From: a virus | DNA: 62,807 nucleotides | Virus record (IMG/VR): IMGVR_UViG_3300023184_000122 | Coordinates: 1-62,807 of that record | Direction: 5' to 3' (one strand) | In this document: in pieces, positions 54,415 to 62,802 of the stretch | How the letters are laid out: every line of letters begins with the position of its first letter | How positions within the stretch are numbered: the first letter of the stretch is position 1 | Notes under the pieces: model-generated | The model's database searches: none | The model's input: the letters and a program-made list of their open reading frames with translations, nothing else | Told to the model about the DNA's origin: nothing | Program-made: the position numbers and the translations under genes

Positions 54415-56415
54415 ATGGATTTTAGAGTAAAGATTGCAAGTAGTTGGAGTAATTCAATAAGCGCAATTGCTATGAAAATAGGCTCTTCTTGGCAAAGCAT
54501 GCAAAGTGCGTATATAAATATATCTGGGGCTTGGAACTTGTTTTTTTCAGCTGTATCAGTGCCACCACAAACCTCTGCTCCTTCCATTCCTGGTGGAACT
54601 GGAAAAGCTTTTACATCAATTACTAGAGGCACGGCTGGGTCCTATACAAGTTTTTCCTCAAAAACACACTCGCTAGTTAAAGCCTTAGCAACAGATACAG
54701 TGTCAGATGCTTCAACAACAGATACCGTTAGTACAGTTTTAACTTCAACATATACAGTTACCCAACTAGATGCTAGTACACCAAGTTATGTTTTTTATAC
54801 AAGGGATGCGGTAGTCGGGTTAAACGGAACAACATACTATTTTTACAGTACTCCATTGTCAGCGTACATTGGCGACATAACAGATAATTTTAATAGAACA
54901 ACTTCAGGTGGTTTAGGAACTTCAAGTAGTGGATATATTTATAGTTCTTACAGCAACTCAACGGGCTCTTGGTCAACAAACGGGGCTCGTGCAGTGAACT
55001 CAACTGCAGTCTCTTCTGGTGCTGTGGCAAGTAGCCATCCACTTCAAACAATTGAAACAGGTGGTCCGAACAAAAACTATTCAATCGACTTACCAGATGG
55101 AAAGGGAGGGCAAGGAGTTGCTTTTTGGACTACATCTGCAAACTCTTGGTATGCCGTTACATCCTATTATGATTATGACTCAACTACCACAACCCAAGTA
55201 TCATGTACTGGTACAGAGACTTGCACTGGTTTAAATTGTTGTAGTGGCGTTACTTTTGGAAGTCTAACAGGACAAAGATGCAGTTCTTGTCCAGCAGCAA
55301 CAATAACTTATCCATGCGGACAAAATGGAGTTACATATACCTGCAGTGGCTTTAATTGTTGTACAAATAATTTAGGATCACTGGCTGGAGATTATTGCAA
55401 TTGCACTAATTCCAATACTTCTTCAACAACACAACTTTTAACATGTTCAGGATCGTCTTCTGGCTCATCCTGTCCAAGTACAGGATCAACCGTAGGCGCC
55501 AGATGCGGAAGTTGTACCTCTACTACAACATGTACTGGTTCAGGTTCTAACTCAGGTAGAACTTGCCCAGATACTGGACCAAATGTCGGAGATAGATGCG
55601 GAGCTTGTACGGAAACTTCCTCGACAGTTAACACTTTAACTGGATATACATATTCTATTAGGCAAAGTTCTTCTAGCACAGTGGATACTTTTGGATTATG
55701 CAGAAACTTTGATCCAGTGGCACCATCCTGTCCAGGAGGAACTCTTTCAATTGTATCTACTGGTTGCTCAGGTAGTGCTACAAGATGGAGGTGTCGAACA
55801 ACAACTGTATCTAATACTTGTACTGGATCGGCAACAACAGTGGGTTGCCCAGATACTGGACCTAATAGTGGAGATCGATGCGGTGCATGTAATCCAAATT
55901 ATAGTAGCGTAACAACTTATACACAGAGCTATTCTATTAGGCAACAAGCATATACTTACCCTGTTTACGCATATGAAGATGTAACAACATATACTTCAAA
56001 TTACCAAGTTAGAGGCACACAATACAGTTACACTTACAATATCAATGAACTTGCGACAGTTAGTGCATATTCTTACAACAGCAAAATAAAATTGTTTTCA
56101 GCAATTTCTGGAACAGTAGCAGTTCAGTCTTGGGACGCACCTTATTCATCAGGACAGGTGGCCTCTAATTTAGTAGCAGGCTCATTTGATAATACTCGAT
56201 GGACAGGTATTTACAACATAACAGCTTCTACAAGTGGAAACACTGTAACGGCTACAGCATATGATTCTGGAGGAGGTGTTATTGGACAAACAGTAGGAAA
56301 AACAGTATCTAGCCCTACTAAACAAAATGCTAATGGAGAGACATCTGCTGGAATAATAAAAACATATAGTCCAAATAACGTAGGAACCTCATACGATAAT
56401 TTGAGCATATACTAG
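54415..56415 (+). CDS. Cys-rich tail fibre protein
   Basis: A 666-residue, Ser/Thr/Gly-rich protein that follows the minor tail gene by 1 base. Residues ~263-495 hold cysteine-rich units, of which CPDTGPNVGDRCGACTE and CPDTGPNSGDRCGACNP are nearly the same; CSGSSSGSSCPSTGSTVGARC is a variant. About 30 cysteines is unusual for a fibre made in the cytoplasm. The ends are Tyr-rich (YSYTYNINEL) with a jelly-roll-like last ~120 residues. It is probably the receptor-contacting tip. Confidence 0.65.
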   Translation: MDFRVKIASSWSNSISAIAMKIGSSWQSMQSAYINISGAWNLFFSAVSVPPQTSAPSIPGGTGKAFTSITRGTAGSYTSFSSKTHSLVKALATDTVSDASTTDTVSTVLTSTYTVTQLDASTPSYVFYTRDAVVGLNGTTYYFYSTPLSAYIGDITDNFNRTTSGGLGTSSSGYIYSSYSNSTGSWSTNGARAVNSTAVSSGAVASSHPLQTIETGGPNKNYSIDLPDGKGGQGVAFWTTSANSWYAVTSYYDYDSTTTTQVSCTGTETCTGLNCCSGVTFGSLTGQRCSSCPAATITYPCGQNGVTYTCSGFNCCTNNLGSLAGDYCNCTNSNTSSTTQLLTCSGSSSGSSCPSTGSTVGARCGSCTSTTTCTGSGSNSGRTCPDTGPNVGDRCGACTETSSTVNTLTGYTYSIRQSSSSTVDTFGLCRNFDPVAPSCPGGTLSIVSTGCSGSATRWRCRTTTVSNTCTGSATTVGCPDTGPNSGDRCGACNPNYSSVTTYTQSYSIRQQAYTYPVYAYEDVTTYTSNYQVRGTQYSYTYNINELATVSAYSYNSKIKLFSAISGTVAVQSWDAPYSSGQVASNLVAGSFDNTRWTGIYNITASTSGNTVTATAYDSGGGVIGQTVGKTVSSPTKQNANGETSAGIIKTYSPNNVGTSYDNLSIY

Positions 56416-56441
56416 ACAAAATGATAACAATTATGTATAAT
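56413..56441 (+). promoter_or_regulatory. Promoter of region 4
   Basis: TAGACA (56413-56418), 17 bases, TATAAT (56436-56441), just after the tail fibre stop. AAGGAGG (56447-56453) lies at the expected start, so the leader is about 10 bases. Confidence 0.72.
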
Positions 56442-56457
56442 ACAAGAAGGAGGAATA

Positions 56458-56703
56458 ATGTCAGAAGAAATACAACAACCAGCTCTACCACCAATTAAAT
56501 TAGCTTTTATTTTAGATGGTGAAGTAGTAGATATATTACATACTGATGAAAGATTGTCATCAATTTTTCTTAGTAACCCATTAATAGTAAATGTTACCAA
56601 TAATTTATTAGGCGAGGGTGGAATAGTAAGTGTAGGAAGTAAATACGATTATGATAAACAAGAATTTATTTCTGAAACTACAGAAAATACACAAGAGGCA
56701 TAA
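56458..56703 (+). CDS. Small acidic hypothetical protein
   Basis: An 81-residue protein (LPPIKLAFILDGEVVDILHTDERLSS) with AAGGAGG five bases before ATG. The I-FILDGEVVD-L-TDERL-ailLS pattern recalls a small phage protein widespread in marine and freshwater phages, function unknown. First gene after its own promoter. Confidence 0.65.
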   Translation: MSEEIQQPALPPIKLAFILDGEVVDILHTDERLSSIFLSNPLIVNVTNNLLGEGGIVSVGSKYDYDKQEFISETTENTQEA

Positions 56704-56708
56704 CCTAT

Positions 56709-57011
56709 ATGTCTAAAACACCTTGGCAACTTTGGAAAGAAAAACAAGCAGGTGATTCAGTAAGACCTTGGGATTTATTAAATCCTAAAATAGGTCGTGT
56801 TAGCGATGACATATTTAAATATAGATATGAAGAAAATTGTTTAAAATGTCCATCATTAATACAATTAAGCAAAACATGTAAAAAGTGTGGTTGTTTTATG
56901 ACTGAAAAAGCTAAGCTTCCTCATGCAAGCTGTCCATTAGGAAAATGGGGAGCGGTCCAACAAGTTGAGGATATTATAGACGATAAAGGAAAACCTATAC
57001 CTGGAAGATAA
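56709..57011 (+). CDS. Zinc-binding DUF6171-like protein
   Basis: A 100-residue protein. CLKCPSLIQLSKTCKKCGCFM and KLPHASCPLGKW supply five or six cysteines in the C--C--l-----C-kCGCfm--K--l-----CP-GkW pattern, which I associate with DUF6171 proteins of phages. One or two zinc ions are likely. Function unknown. It follows the 56458 gene by 5 bases. Confidence 0.72.
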   Translation: MSKTPWQLWKEKQAGDSVRPWDLLNPKIGRVSDDIFKYRYEENCLKCPSLIQLSKTCKKCGCFMTEKAKLPHASCPLGKWGAVQQVEDIIDDKGKPIPGR

Positions 57012-57012
57012 T

Positions 57013-57231
57013 ATGGAACTAACAAATACCGAAAAAAAAGTAATTCTATCTCAACACATTAAAGGAATTAATACATCTATTTATAATATTAATGTATCTT
57101 TAATATCTGCAAATGCAGTAGATGAGCCAGATCAACAGTTAATTGATAATTTAAATATTCAATTATTAAAAGAAGAAGAAAAAAAGAATGCCTTAATGAA
57201 TGAATATTCATTATTAAATAGTCAGGAGTAA
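57013..57231 (+). CDS. Small helical protein
   Basis: A 72-residue Asn/Ile-rich protein (EKKVILSQHIKGINTSIYNIN), ending in a charged helix. It starts 1 base after the preceding stop (AGATAATATGG), with no strong ribosome site. Not recognised. Confidence 0.58.
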   Translation: MELTNTEKKVILSQHIKGINTSIYNINVSLISANAVDEPDQQLIDNLNIQLLKEEEKKNALMNEYSLLNSQE

Positions 57232-57232
57232 C

Positions 57233-57406
57233 ATGGCAGACAAAGCTGAATTAGTTATAACAGCCCTACAACAACGTATAGGAGAGATTGTATCAAATTA
57301 TGAAACTCAAATTGCAATTTTACGGGCAGAAATTACTCAACTTATGGATGAAAAAAAAGAGCATGAAAAAGCTATTCAAGAATACTCAGACAACCTTAAT
57401 AAATAA
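57233..57406 (+). CDS. Small coiled-coil protein (57 aa)
   Basis: AGGAG precedes ATG 57233. The protein is one long amphipathic helix (IVSNYETQIAILRAEITQLM) ending in charged residues. The next gene starts inside it in another frame (44-base overlap). Not recognised. Confidence 0.58.
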   Translation: MADKAELVITALQQRIGEIVSNYETQIAILRAEITQLMDEKKEHEKAIQEYSDNLNK

Positions 57407-57761
57407 ACCAACAATAATTCCATCGGGTCTTGCGGCAAAGACAGAAAATGGTACATATTGGATTAAAGATAATAAAAGGTTTAAGTTAATATCTGATCGT
57501 GCTGCAAAATCTTGGTCTTTTACAACAGTACTGGCCACAGAACAAGCAATAGCCTCTATGAAAATAGCAGGTAAATTAGGATTTAGAGATGGAACCTTGA
57601 TAAAGAACATATCAGATGGTAAAATGTATTTAGTATCACAAAATAAGCGTAGGCATATTGTAGATCCAGATTCATTTTTAAAGTACGGCCTTGATAGATC
57701 AAAGGTAATAGAGGTAAGTGAGTCTGAAGTTAATATGCATGATTTAGGAGATAATTTATAA
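57363..57761 (+). CDS. Hypothetical protein, possibly structural
   Basis: A 132-residue basic protein when started at ATG 57363 (MKKLFKNTQTTL). The frame is open further upstream, but that part overlaps the coiled-coil gene. The repetitive F-LISDRAAKSWSF and GTLIKNISDGKMYLVSQNKRRHI motifs follow a strand-turn pattern seen in S-layer-like or fibre repeats (DG-lyfv---kkRhI). The stop shares a base with the next start. Confidence 0.58.
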   Translation: MKKLFKNTQTTLINKPTIIPSGLAAKTENGTYWIKDNKRFKLISDRAAKSWSFTTVLATEQAIASMKIAGKLGFRDGTLIKNISDGKMYLVSQNKRRHIVDPDSFLKYGLDRSKVIEVSESEVNMHDLGDNL

Positions 57762-58162
57762 TGGCATACTCATCAGTAGTATTTAATGAAGGCGAACCAT
57801 TAGATCCAAATAAACTTAATCAATTACAATTAAATTTATCAGATGTATATAAGACATCTAGTTCTTTATATAATGCCACTTTAAATGATCAAGGTACTCC
57901 TACAATACCAGTAATAACATCTGGACAATTTAACATGACTACAAGTTTGGGAGTATCCGAAGCAGTATTATTACCAATAAGTCCATCATTTAAAAATATT
58001 CCAAGATTTTTCTGTACTATAGGCGGTGGAAGCCTTGGTGGAGCACAAATAACTTTAGCAATAAAAAATGCAACATCTGCTCCAGCACTTTATGCAATCT
58101 CAACAAAAGCTGGCCTAACCATAACAATAAATTGGTTAGCCATTGAAAATAAAGAACTATAA
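57761..58162 (+). CDS. Putative small tail/fibre protein
   Basis: A 133-residue protein. It opens SSVVFNEGEPLDPNKLNQLQ and then LSDVYKTSSSLYN, a pattern found at the start of some phage fibre or short tail proteins (N-g-pLdpnkLN-Lq-nl---y). A beta-rich second half follows. Last gene before the promoter-terminator pair. Confidence 0.58.
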   Translation: MAYSSVVFNEGEPLDPNKLNQLQLNLSDVYKTSSSLYNATLNDQGTPTIPVITSGQFNMTTSLGVSEAVLLPISPSFKNIPRFFCTIGGGSLGGAQITLAIKNATSAPALYAISTKAGLTITINWLAIENKEL

Positions 58163-58167
58163 GATAG

Positions 58168-58195
58168 TTGACAGAATAATGCAATATGCTACAAT
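58168..58195 (+). promoter_or_regulatory. Promoter directly followed by a terminator
   Basis: TTGACA (58168-58173), 16 bases, TACAAT (58190-58195). Transcription should start near 58202, only a few bases before a strong hairpin, so an attenuated leader or very short RNA is expected. Confidence 0.62.
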
Positions 58196-58209
58196 TTCGT
58201 TGTAGCCCC

Positions 58210-58235
58210 AAAAGTCACGACCTCGTGACTTTTTT
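58210..58235 (+). terminator. Rho-independent terminator
   Basis: AAAAGTCACGA-CC-TCGTGACTTTTTT, a tight hairpin with T-run, 15 bases after the -10 at 58190. The first part of the arms is palindromic (GTCACGA/TCGTGAC). Confidence 0.85.
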
Positions 58236-58253
58236 AGTATAAGGGATTAATGA

Positions 58254-59060
58254 ATGTCAAATGATTTAAAGTGGATGTTGTCGTCAGATCAACAGTTTCC
58301 ATATCAAGATGATAAGGCAATCAAACTCTGGTTTGATGTAATGAAGTGGTTTAAGCCAGATGTTGTAGATATTTTAGGCGACACAGATGACCAAGCTTGT
58401 TATAGTAAATATACGGAAGGTCGTTCCGCTGAATTTTTAAAAATGCATAAGGATAAACAAGGCAATGCTATCGTGCCATTAATGGAACATGAAGCTAAAG
58501 GGGCTAGAGAATTTTATGCTCAAAATAGAAAAGTTGCTGGTAAAGATGCAGAGTTATTTACTGCCTTAGGAAATCATGACGTAAGAATTTTTAATTATGT
58601 AGATTCTAAACTTCCAGACTTTATTAAAATTGTTACACCAGAAATGTTGTGGAGCCTAGATTCATTAGGCTATGATTATATTTATTATAATGAATTACCC
58701 AAAAAACGTTATGGAGATATACATGTTCATCATGGTTTATCTGTAGCAGATACTGGTGCAGTTAGAAAAGATATAAATGATTTACAGGTATCTTTGATTA
58801 GAGGTCATTCCCATAGAATAGCCTCTCATTTTCAAACATATGAATTAAGAAATAAAGGCAAGGGAGAAACAATTCGTGGATATGAGATTGGTCATATGTG
58901 CGATGAAAAAAGTGATGGTATGAAATATACGCAGCATCATGATTGGCAAAAAGGTTTTGCGGTTGCCCATATTGAAAATGGCAAGTGGCCTCATGTTCAA
59001 ATTGTTGAAATATCTCCAGACTATACATGTGTTGTTGATGGAAAGTTGTTTAAGGCATAA
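58254..59060 (+). CDS. Calcineurin-like metallophosphoesterase
   Basis: A 268-residue protein. The metal-site motifs are in order: D12 in SDQQ, GDTDD 42-46, GNHD 106-109, HVHHG (157-161) and GHSH 184-187. The first motif is normally DxH; here the His is replaced by Gln (D12-Q-Q14), so metal use or rate may differ. Phages often have such enzymes next to replication genes; substrates could be nucleic acids or nucleotides. Shine-Dalgarno AAGGGATTA. Confidence 0.82.
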   Translation: MSNDLKWMLSSDQQFPYQDDKAIKLWFDVMKWFKPDVVDILGDTDDQACYSKYTEGRSAEFLKMHKDKQGNAIVPLMEHEAKGAREFYAQNRKVAGKDAELFTALGNHDVRIFNYVDSKLPDFIKIVTPEMLWSLDSLGYDYIYYNELPKKRYGDIHVHHGLSVADTGAVRKDINDLQVSLIRGHSHRIASHFQTYELRNKGKGETIRGYEIGHMCDEKSDGMKYTQHHDWQKGFAVAHIENGKWPHVQIVEISPDYTCVVDGKLFKA

Positions 59061-59061
59061 T

Positions 59062-59247
59062 ATGTGGTGTCAAAAATGTTCTGGTAGAGTATTCATAGAT
59101 AGAGTATTTTCTCAAAAATTACATATGGAGCTATTCTGTATAATGTGTGGAAAAAGATGGATGATTGATAAAGAAACGAGCAAGCTAGGTAAATGGTTAA
59201 AAGTAAAAGAACGGGAACACGAAAAAAACTTCTCTATTTCTTCTTAA
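59062..59247 (+). CDS. Small zinc-ribbon protein (61 aa)
   Basis: MWCQKC at the very start and CIMCGKRW at about residue 26 form a two-knuckle zinc ribbon; a basic helix (KLGKWLKVKEREHEKN) follows. ATG 59062 is one base after the metallophosphoesterase stop. The last ~55 bases overlap the next gene in another frame. Confidence 0.62.
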   Translation: MWCQKCSGRVFIDRVFSQKLHMELFCIMCGKRWMIDKETSKLGKWLKVKEREHEKNFSISS

Positions 59248-59672
59248 ACAATAAAATACATAAAGTTATTAAGTTGTCTAGGGCTAAAGATGAACTAGTT
59301 GCTTGGTGCTACCCAGATAAAAAAAGAGTTCTTTATTCATATTCTCAAGTCCAGAAATATAAAGAAAATGCTTATTCTATTAAAGAGGCTGGATTATTAT
59401 TAAACAAACACAAAGTAACTATTGAGGAATATATCCTTAATGGAAAAATAAAAATACCTCAAAGGGTTTATCCCATTAGCAATCCAGAGAGCTCTTGGTT
59501 TAAATTTATGCTTAGCGAATCGGACATATTGGACATACATCAATATATTGTAGACGTTGGGTACAGCAAGGATGTTCCATCTAAGGCGGAATTAACAGCC
59601 CTTTTCAAACACAACATTATATTGTATACTAAGACCGATTCAGGATTTGTACCAGTATGGAAGGCGGAATGA
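59193..59672 (+). CDS. HTH (excisionase/MerR-like) DNA-binding protein
   Basis: A 159-residue basic protein. YSIKEAGLLLNKHKVTIEEY followed by ILNGKIKIPQRVYPI matches the excise/MerR-type winged HTH (s-kEAg-lL-v---ti-yyi--GkIk-p). The N-terminal half has a basic arm (MVKSKRTGTRKKLLYF). The end overlaps the next start by 4 bases (ATGA). Could act in transcription or DNA replication control. Confidence 0.65.
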   Translation: MVKSKRTGTRKKLLYFFLNNKIHKVIKLSRAKDELVAWCYPDKKRVLYSYSQVQKYKENAYSIKEAGLLLNKHKVTIEEYILNGKIKIPQRVYPISNPESSWFKFMLSESDILDIHQYIVDVGYSKDVPSKAELTALFKHNIILYTKTDSGFVPVWKAE

Positions 59673-59779
59673 TGTCAAATCGAATTGTTAAATGTTCGAT
59701 ATGCAATAAAGAAATAGAAGTTCGCTGGGGCATATTTGCTAACGAGACTTTAAGTAGACATATGAAGGAGCATAAGTAA
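59669..59779 (+). CDS. Micro C2H2-like zinc finger (36 aa)
   Basis: CSICNKEIEV and then RHMKEHK give C-x2-C plus H-x3-H, a C2H2-type finger, rare in bacteria and phages. Two ATG codons (59669 and 59672) are possible. Stop TAATGG overlaps the next start. Confidence 0.58.
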   Translation: MMSNRIVKCSICNKEIEVRWGIFANETLSRHMKEHK

Positions 59780-59988
59780 TGGCGGAAACAAGGGTTAAGG
59801 TTGACCTATCTTTTACAAGAAATTTAGGCAACTATGAAAGCATTAGAATTGGCGTAGGAGTTGAAGACGATGTTCGTCAAGGAGAGACTGCAGCTTCCGC
59901 TACTGAAAGAGTATATAAGTTTGTAGAAGACAAGCTTATTGAAAAAACTCGTGAGGTTGAAAAAGAATTAAGTGACCGTGGCAAATAA
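59779..59988 (+). CDS. Small hypothetical protein
   Basis: A 69-residue protein (VKVDLSFTRNLGNYESIRIGVGVEDDVR) that is beta in the first part and helical later. Small proteins of this pattern (V---yt-NlgnyEs--i-ig-ed-vr-gEt) are common in phages and may be associated with replication. Coupled on both sides. Confidence 0.62.
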   Translation: MAETRVKVDLSFTRNLGNYESIRIGVGVEDDVRQGETAASATERVYKFVEDKLIEKTREVEKELSDRGK

Positions 59989-60298
59989 TAAAGAACCATA
60001 TATATTAATTACACATTACCAAAGTCTGTATAAGACTAAGTATGGTAAGGTTCCTGCTATTAATAAGTTTAGAGAAAAGTGGGGAATGCAAGATGTAATT
60101 GATAGTGTTGGATTTGTAAGGGCAAAGGAGTTACTTGAATATTATTTCTCAACAGGTAAGACTGGGCACCCCCTACAATTCTTTTTCTATAATTTTGATA
60201 AGATAGATCAATTAAATAAAGAAATACAAAAAGATAAAACAAATAGAAGGCTATTAAGAGAAGCAACAAAAAAACTAGTTGAAGAAGGAGAAGAATGA
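59972..60298 (+). CDS. Possible helicase-associated protein
   Basis: A 108-residue basic protein starting at GTG 59972 within the previous gene. KYGKVPAINKFREKWGMQDVID-like helical pairs suggest a DNA-related role, and it is directly upstream (ATGA, 4-base overlap) of the DnaB-type helicase. A helicase loader or accessory is conceivable, inferred from position only. Confidence 0.5.
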   Translation: MTVANNKEPYILITHYQSLYKTKYGKVPAINKFREKWGMQDVIDSVGFVRAKELLEYYFSTGKTGHPLQFFFYNFDKIDQLNKEIQKDKTNRRLLREATKKLVEEGEE

Positions 60299-61551
60299 AT
60301 ACAGAAGCAACACTAATATCTGCTGTATGTAAAAATAAAGATATCAGCACCCTTCTTGCAGACAACGTAGATGATTTATTTACCTCACATAGAGATATAT
60401 GGGAAGGCCTAAAATCTTATTACTATAAATTTAAGGCAGTTCCAGAAGTAGGAATTTTACAAGAAAAGTTTAAAGACTTTGAGCCAGATACAAATGTAAA
60501 AGCTGAAACTGGATATTATTTAGATACATTAAAAAATGAGTTTTTATCTAGTAAGCTAAAATCAATTATTATTAGAAGTGGCTCTAGTTTAAAAGAAGAT
60601 GCCGCATCAAGAGTATTAGCTCAAATGCAGAGCGAACTTGCCACATTAAGTAGATATACAAATAATGTAAGAGACTTAGATATTACAGATGCAGAATCTG
60701 CAGCAAGACATTTTGAGGCAGTTAAAAATAGATCTGCAGCAATGGGCGGAGCACCAGGAATTATTACAGGCTTTGATGCTATTGATAAAGCATATCCTAC
60801 TGGAATGGCGCCAGGACATTTAATTGTTGCTATTGGCTGGCCAGGAAAAGGTAAGACTTGGTTCACGTCATACTTAGCATGTAAGGCTTGGGAGCAAGGC
60901 TTTAGGCCGATGATAGTATCTCTTGAAATGTCTCCAGAAAATATGCGTGATCGTATATATACAATGCTTGGCTCTGGAATATTTCGTGCTAGCGATTTAT
61001 CTAAAGGAGATATTAATATTGATGACTTTAGATCATGGAGTAAGAAAAAGTTTGATCAAAAAAATAGCTTTATATTAGTTTCTAATGAAGGAAATACTGA
61101 AGTTACTCCAGCAACTATTCAGGGTAAAATTGATCAACATAAGCCAGATTTAGTTATCTTAGATTATCATCAATTATTTAATGATAATAAAAGAAGTAAT
61201 TCAGAAGTAGAAAGAAATAGAAACATATCTCGTGAATTTAAACTACTTGCTGTTTCAAACAATATTCCAATTATTGATATTACTGCTGCAACAGCAGATG
61301 ATATATCAGATCAAGATAATCCACCAATGATGAGTCAGGTAGCTTGGTCTAAAGCAATTGAATATGATGCTGATATGGCTATGGCTATTCATAGATATCC
61401 AGGAACAAATATGATTGAAGTGGTTTCAAGAAAGAATCGTCACGGACATGAATTTGATTTCTATTTAGACTGGGATATTAATAGAGGTATTGTAAAAGAA
61501 ATATACGAGAATCTACCAGAGTTAAACAGTGACGCACAAAAGAATAAGTAG
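60295..61551 (+). CDS. dnaB: DnaB-type replicative helicase
   Basis: A 418-residue protein. The RecA-like core has Walker A GWPGKGKT (181-188), Walker B LVILDYHQ (about residues 282-289) and the DnaB family motif TGFDAID (158-164) before it. An N-terminal region (1-120) takes the place of the DnaB N-domain. It is expected to unwind DNA at the phage fork with the primase encoded 200 bases downstream. Ribosome site GGAGAAG. Confidence 0.9.
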   Translation: MNTEATLISAVCKNKDISTLLADNVDDLFTSHRDIWEGLKSYYYKFKAVPEVGILQEKFKDFEPDTNVKAETGYYLDTLKNEFLSSKLKSIIIRSGSSLKEDAASRVLAQMQSELATLSRYTNNVRDLDITDAESAARHFEAVKNRSAAMGGAPGIITGFDAIDKAYPTGMAPGHLIVAIGWPGKGKTWFTSYLACKAWEQGFRPMIVSLEMSPENMRDRIYTMLGSGIFRASDLSKGDINIDDFRSWSKKKFDQKNSFILVSNEGNTEVTPATIQGKIDQHKPDLVILDYHQLFNDNKRSNSEVERNRNISREFKLLAVSNNIPIIDITAATADDISDQDNPPMMSQVAWSKAIEYDADMAMAIHRYPGTNMIEVVSRKNRHGHEFDFYLDWDINRGIVKEIYENLPELNSDAQKNK

Positions 61552-61828
61552 GTTTCAAATATCGGTAGAGTTTAAAGACGATTCAGATATGATTAGAATA
61601 AAAAATCAATATGAAAATCTTTTAACTCACGATATGCGATCAAAAGGATATGCCAGAGTCCTTGACATAGATACCGCATTTTCGGTAGAATTTACTGGTG
61701 AGACATGGAAGTTTTTAATGACTTTACATGGAGTATATGTGGGAAGGAGGAAGGCGTGGCTATCAGAGGGCATAACTCAAGGAAAATTGATACAACGAAA
61801 TATACCCCAGAACACATTAAGTCAATAA
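61529..61828 (+). CDS. Hypothetical protein between helicase and primase
   Basis: A 99-residue basic protein starting at GTG 61529, overlapping the helicase end by 23 bases and the primase start by 73. HKRISRFQISVEFKDDSDM and GYARVLDIDTAFSVEF look like an alpha/beta fold. Not recognised; its location suggests a replication role. Confidence 0.58.
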   Translation: MTHKRISRFQISVEFKDDSDMIRIKNQYENLLTHDMRSKGYARVLDIDTAFSVEFTGETWKFLMTLHGVYVGRRKAWLSEGITQGKLIQRNIPQNTLSQ

Positions 61829-62751
61829 TAAAAAGCTTGGGCTTAGAAATAACTGGAGAAACCTCAAATGACTTTTTATGCTATTGCCCATTTCATTCTA
61901 ATAGACATACCGCAAGCTTTAGCGTAAGTAGAGAAATTGGTGCTTTTATATGTTTTAATCCAGCCTGTGGAGAATCTGGCACCCTTAATGAACTTGTAAA
62001 AAAGATATTAAATAAAAATGAATATGAAGCTATTAGATTTATTGCTGCTAAAGAAACTGAGTCTTTAAATAATTTTGATGAGGTTATGGCAAGTATGTTT
62101 GAAGACAAGCCAGAGTTTGTTGAGTTTCCTCAAAATGTATTAGACAATATGTACAATGAACTGGGTTCAAATGAGAAGGCAAAGGATTATTTTAAATCAA
62201 GAAATATAAATGAAGAATCTATGCACCACTTTAAATTAGGATATTCTTCAAAACAAAATATGGTTATTGTTCCAGTACATAGTCCAGATGGAATTCCAGT
62301 TGGTTTAGTTGGTAGATCTATATCTGAAAAAGTATTTAAGAATAGCACTAACCTTCCAAGAAGTAAAACTATGTTTAATATTCATAGGGCAAAAAGAATT
62401 GGCGATCATGTAATAATTGTAGAATCGAGCTTTGATGCAATCCGTGTACATCAGGCTGGGTTTCCAAATGTAGTTGCTACTTTGGGTGGGCATATCTCCC
62501 CAGACAATATTAATCTTCTTAATAGACATTTTAATAAAATTACTATTATGACAGACGCTGATGAGGCTGGAAGAGTATTAGGTAGAAACATATCTAATAA
62601 ATTAAAAAATAAAGACATCTTGTGGGCATCTTATGAATATGGTAAGATATATCCACATAATGCAAAAGATGCAGGTGACATGACTGAGGATGAAATCCGA
62701 TCTTGTATAAAGAATGCGGTTTCTGATATAGAATACAGATCCTGGAATTAA
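61756..62751 (+). CDS. dnaG: DnaG-type primase
   Basis: A 331-residue protein. The strong GGAAGGAGG five bases before GTG 61756 marks the start; an ATG at 61705 lacks a ribosome site. The CHC2 zinc finger ligands are C44 and H47 (CPFH), then C66 and C71 (CFNPAC). The Toprim part follows: GLVGRS, VIIVESSFDAI with its Glu, and MTDADEAGR with DxD. No helicase domain is attached, so it pairs with the separate DnaB-type protein. Confidence 0.9.
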   Translation: MAIRGHNSRKIDTTKYTPEHIKSIIKSLGLEITGETSNDFLCYCPFHSNRHTASFSVSREIGAFICFNPACGESGTLNELVKKILNKNEYEAIRFIAAKETESLNNFDEVMASMFEDKPEFVEFPQNVLDNMYNELGSNEKAKDYFKSRNINEESMHHFKLGYSSKQNMVIVPVHSPDGIPVGLVGRSISEKVFKNSTNLPRSKTMFNIHRAKRIGDHVIIVESSFDAIRVHQAGFPNVVATLGGHISPDNINLLNRHFNKITIMTDADEAGRVLGRNISNKLKNKDILWASYEYGKIYPHNAKDAGDMTEDEIRSCIKNAVSDIEYRSWN

Positions 62752-62802
62752 TGATATAATGACCAATACAGATGGATATATACCATCACCTAAGGAGAAC
62801 AA

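Noticed and set aside
54415-56415. CRISPR-like repeats suggested by recurring Cys-unit DNA
   Set aside because: The recurrences are in one coding frame with protein-level repeats and no regular spacers.
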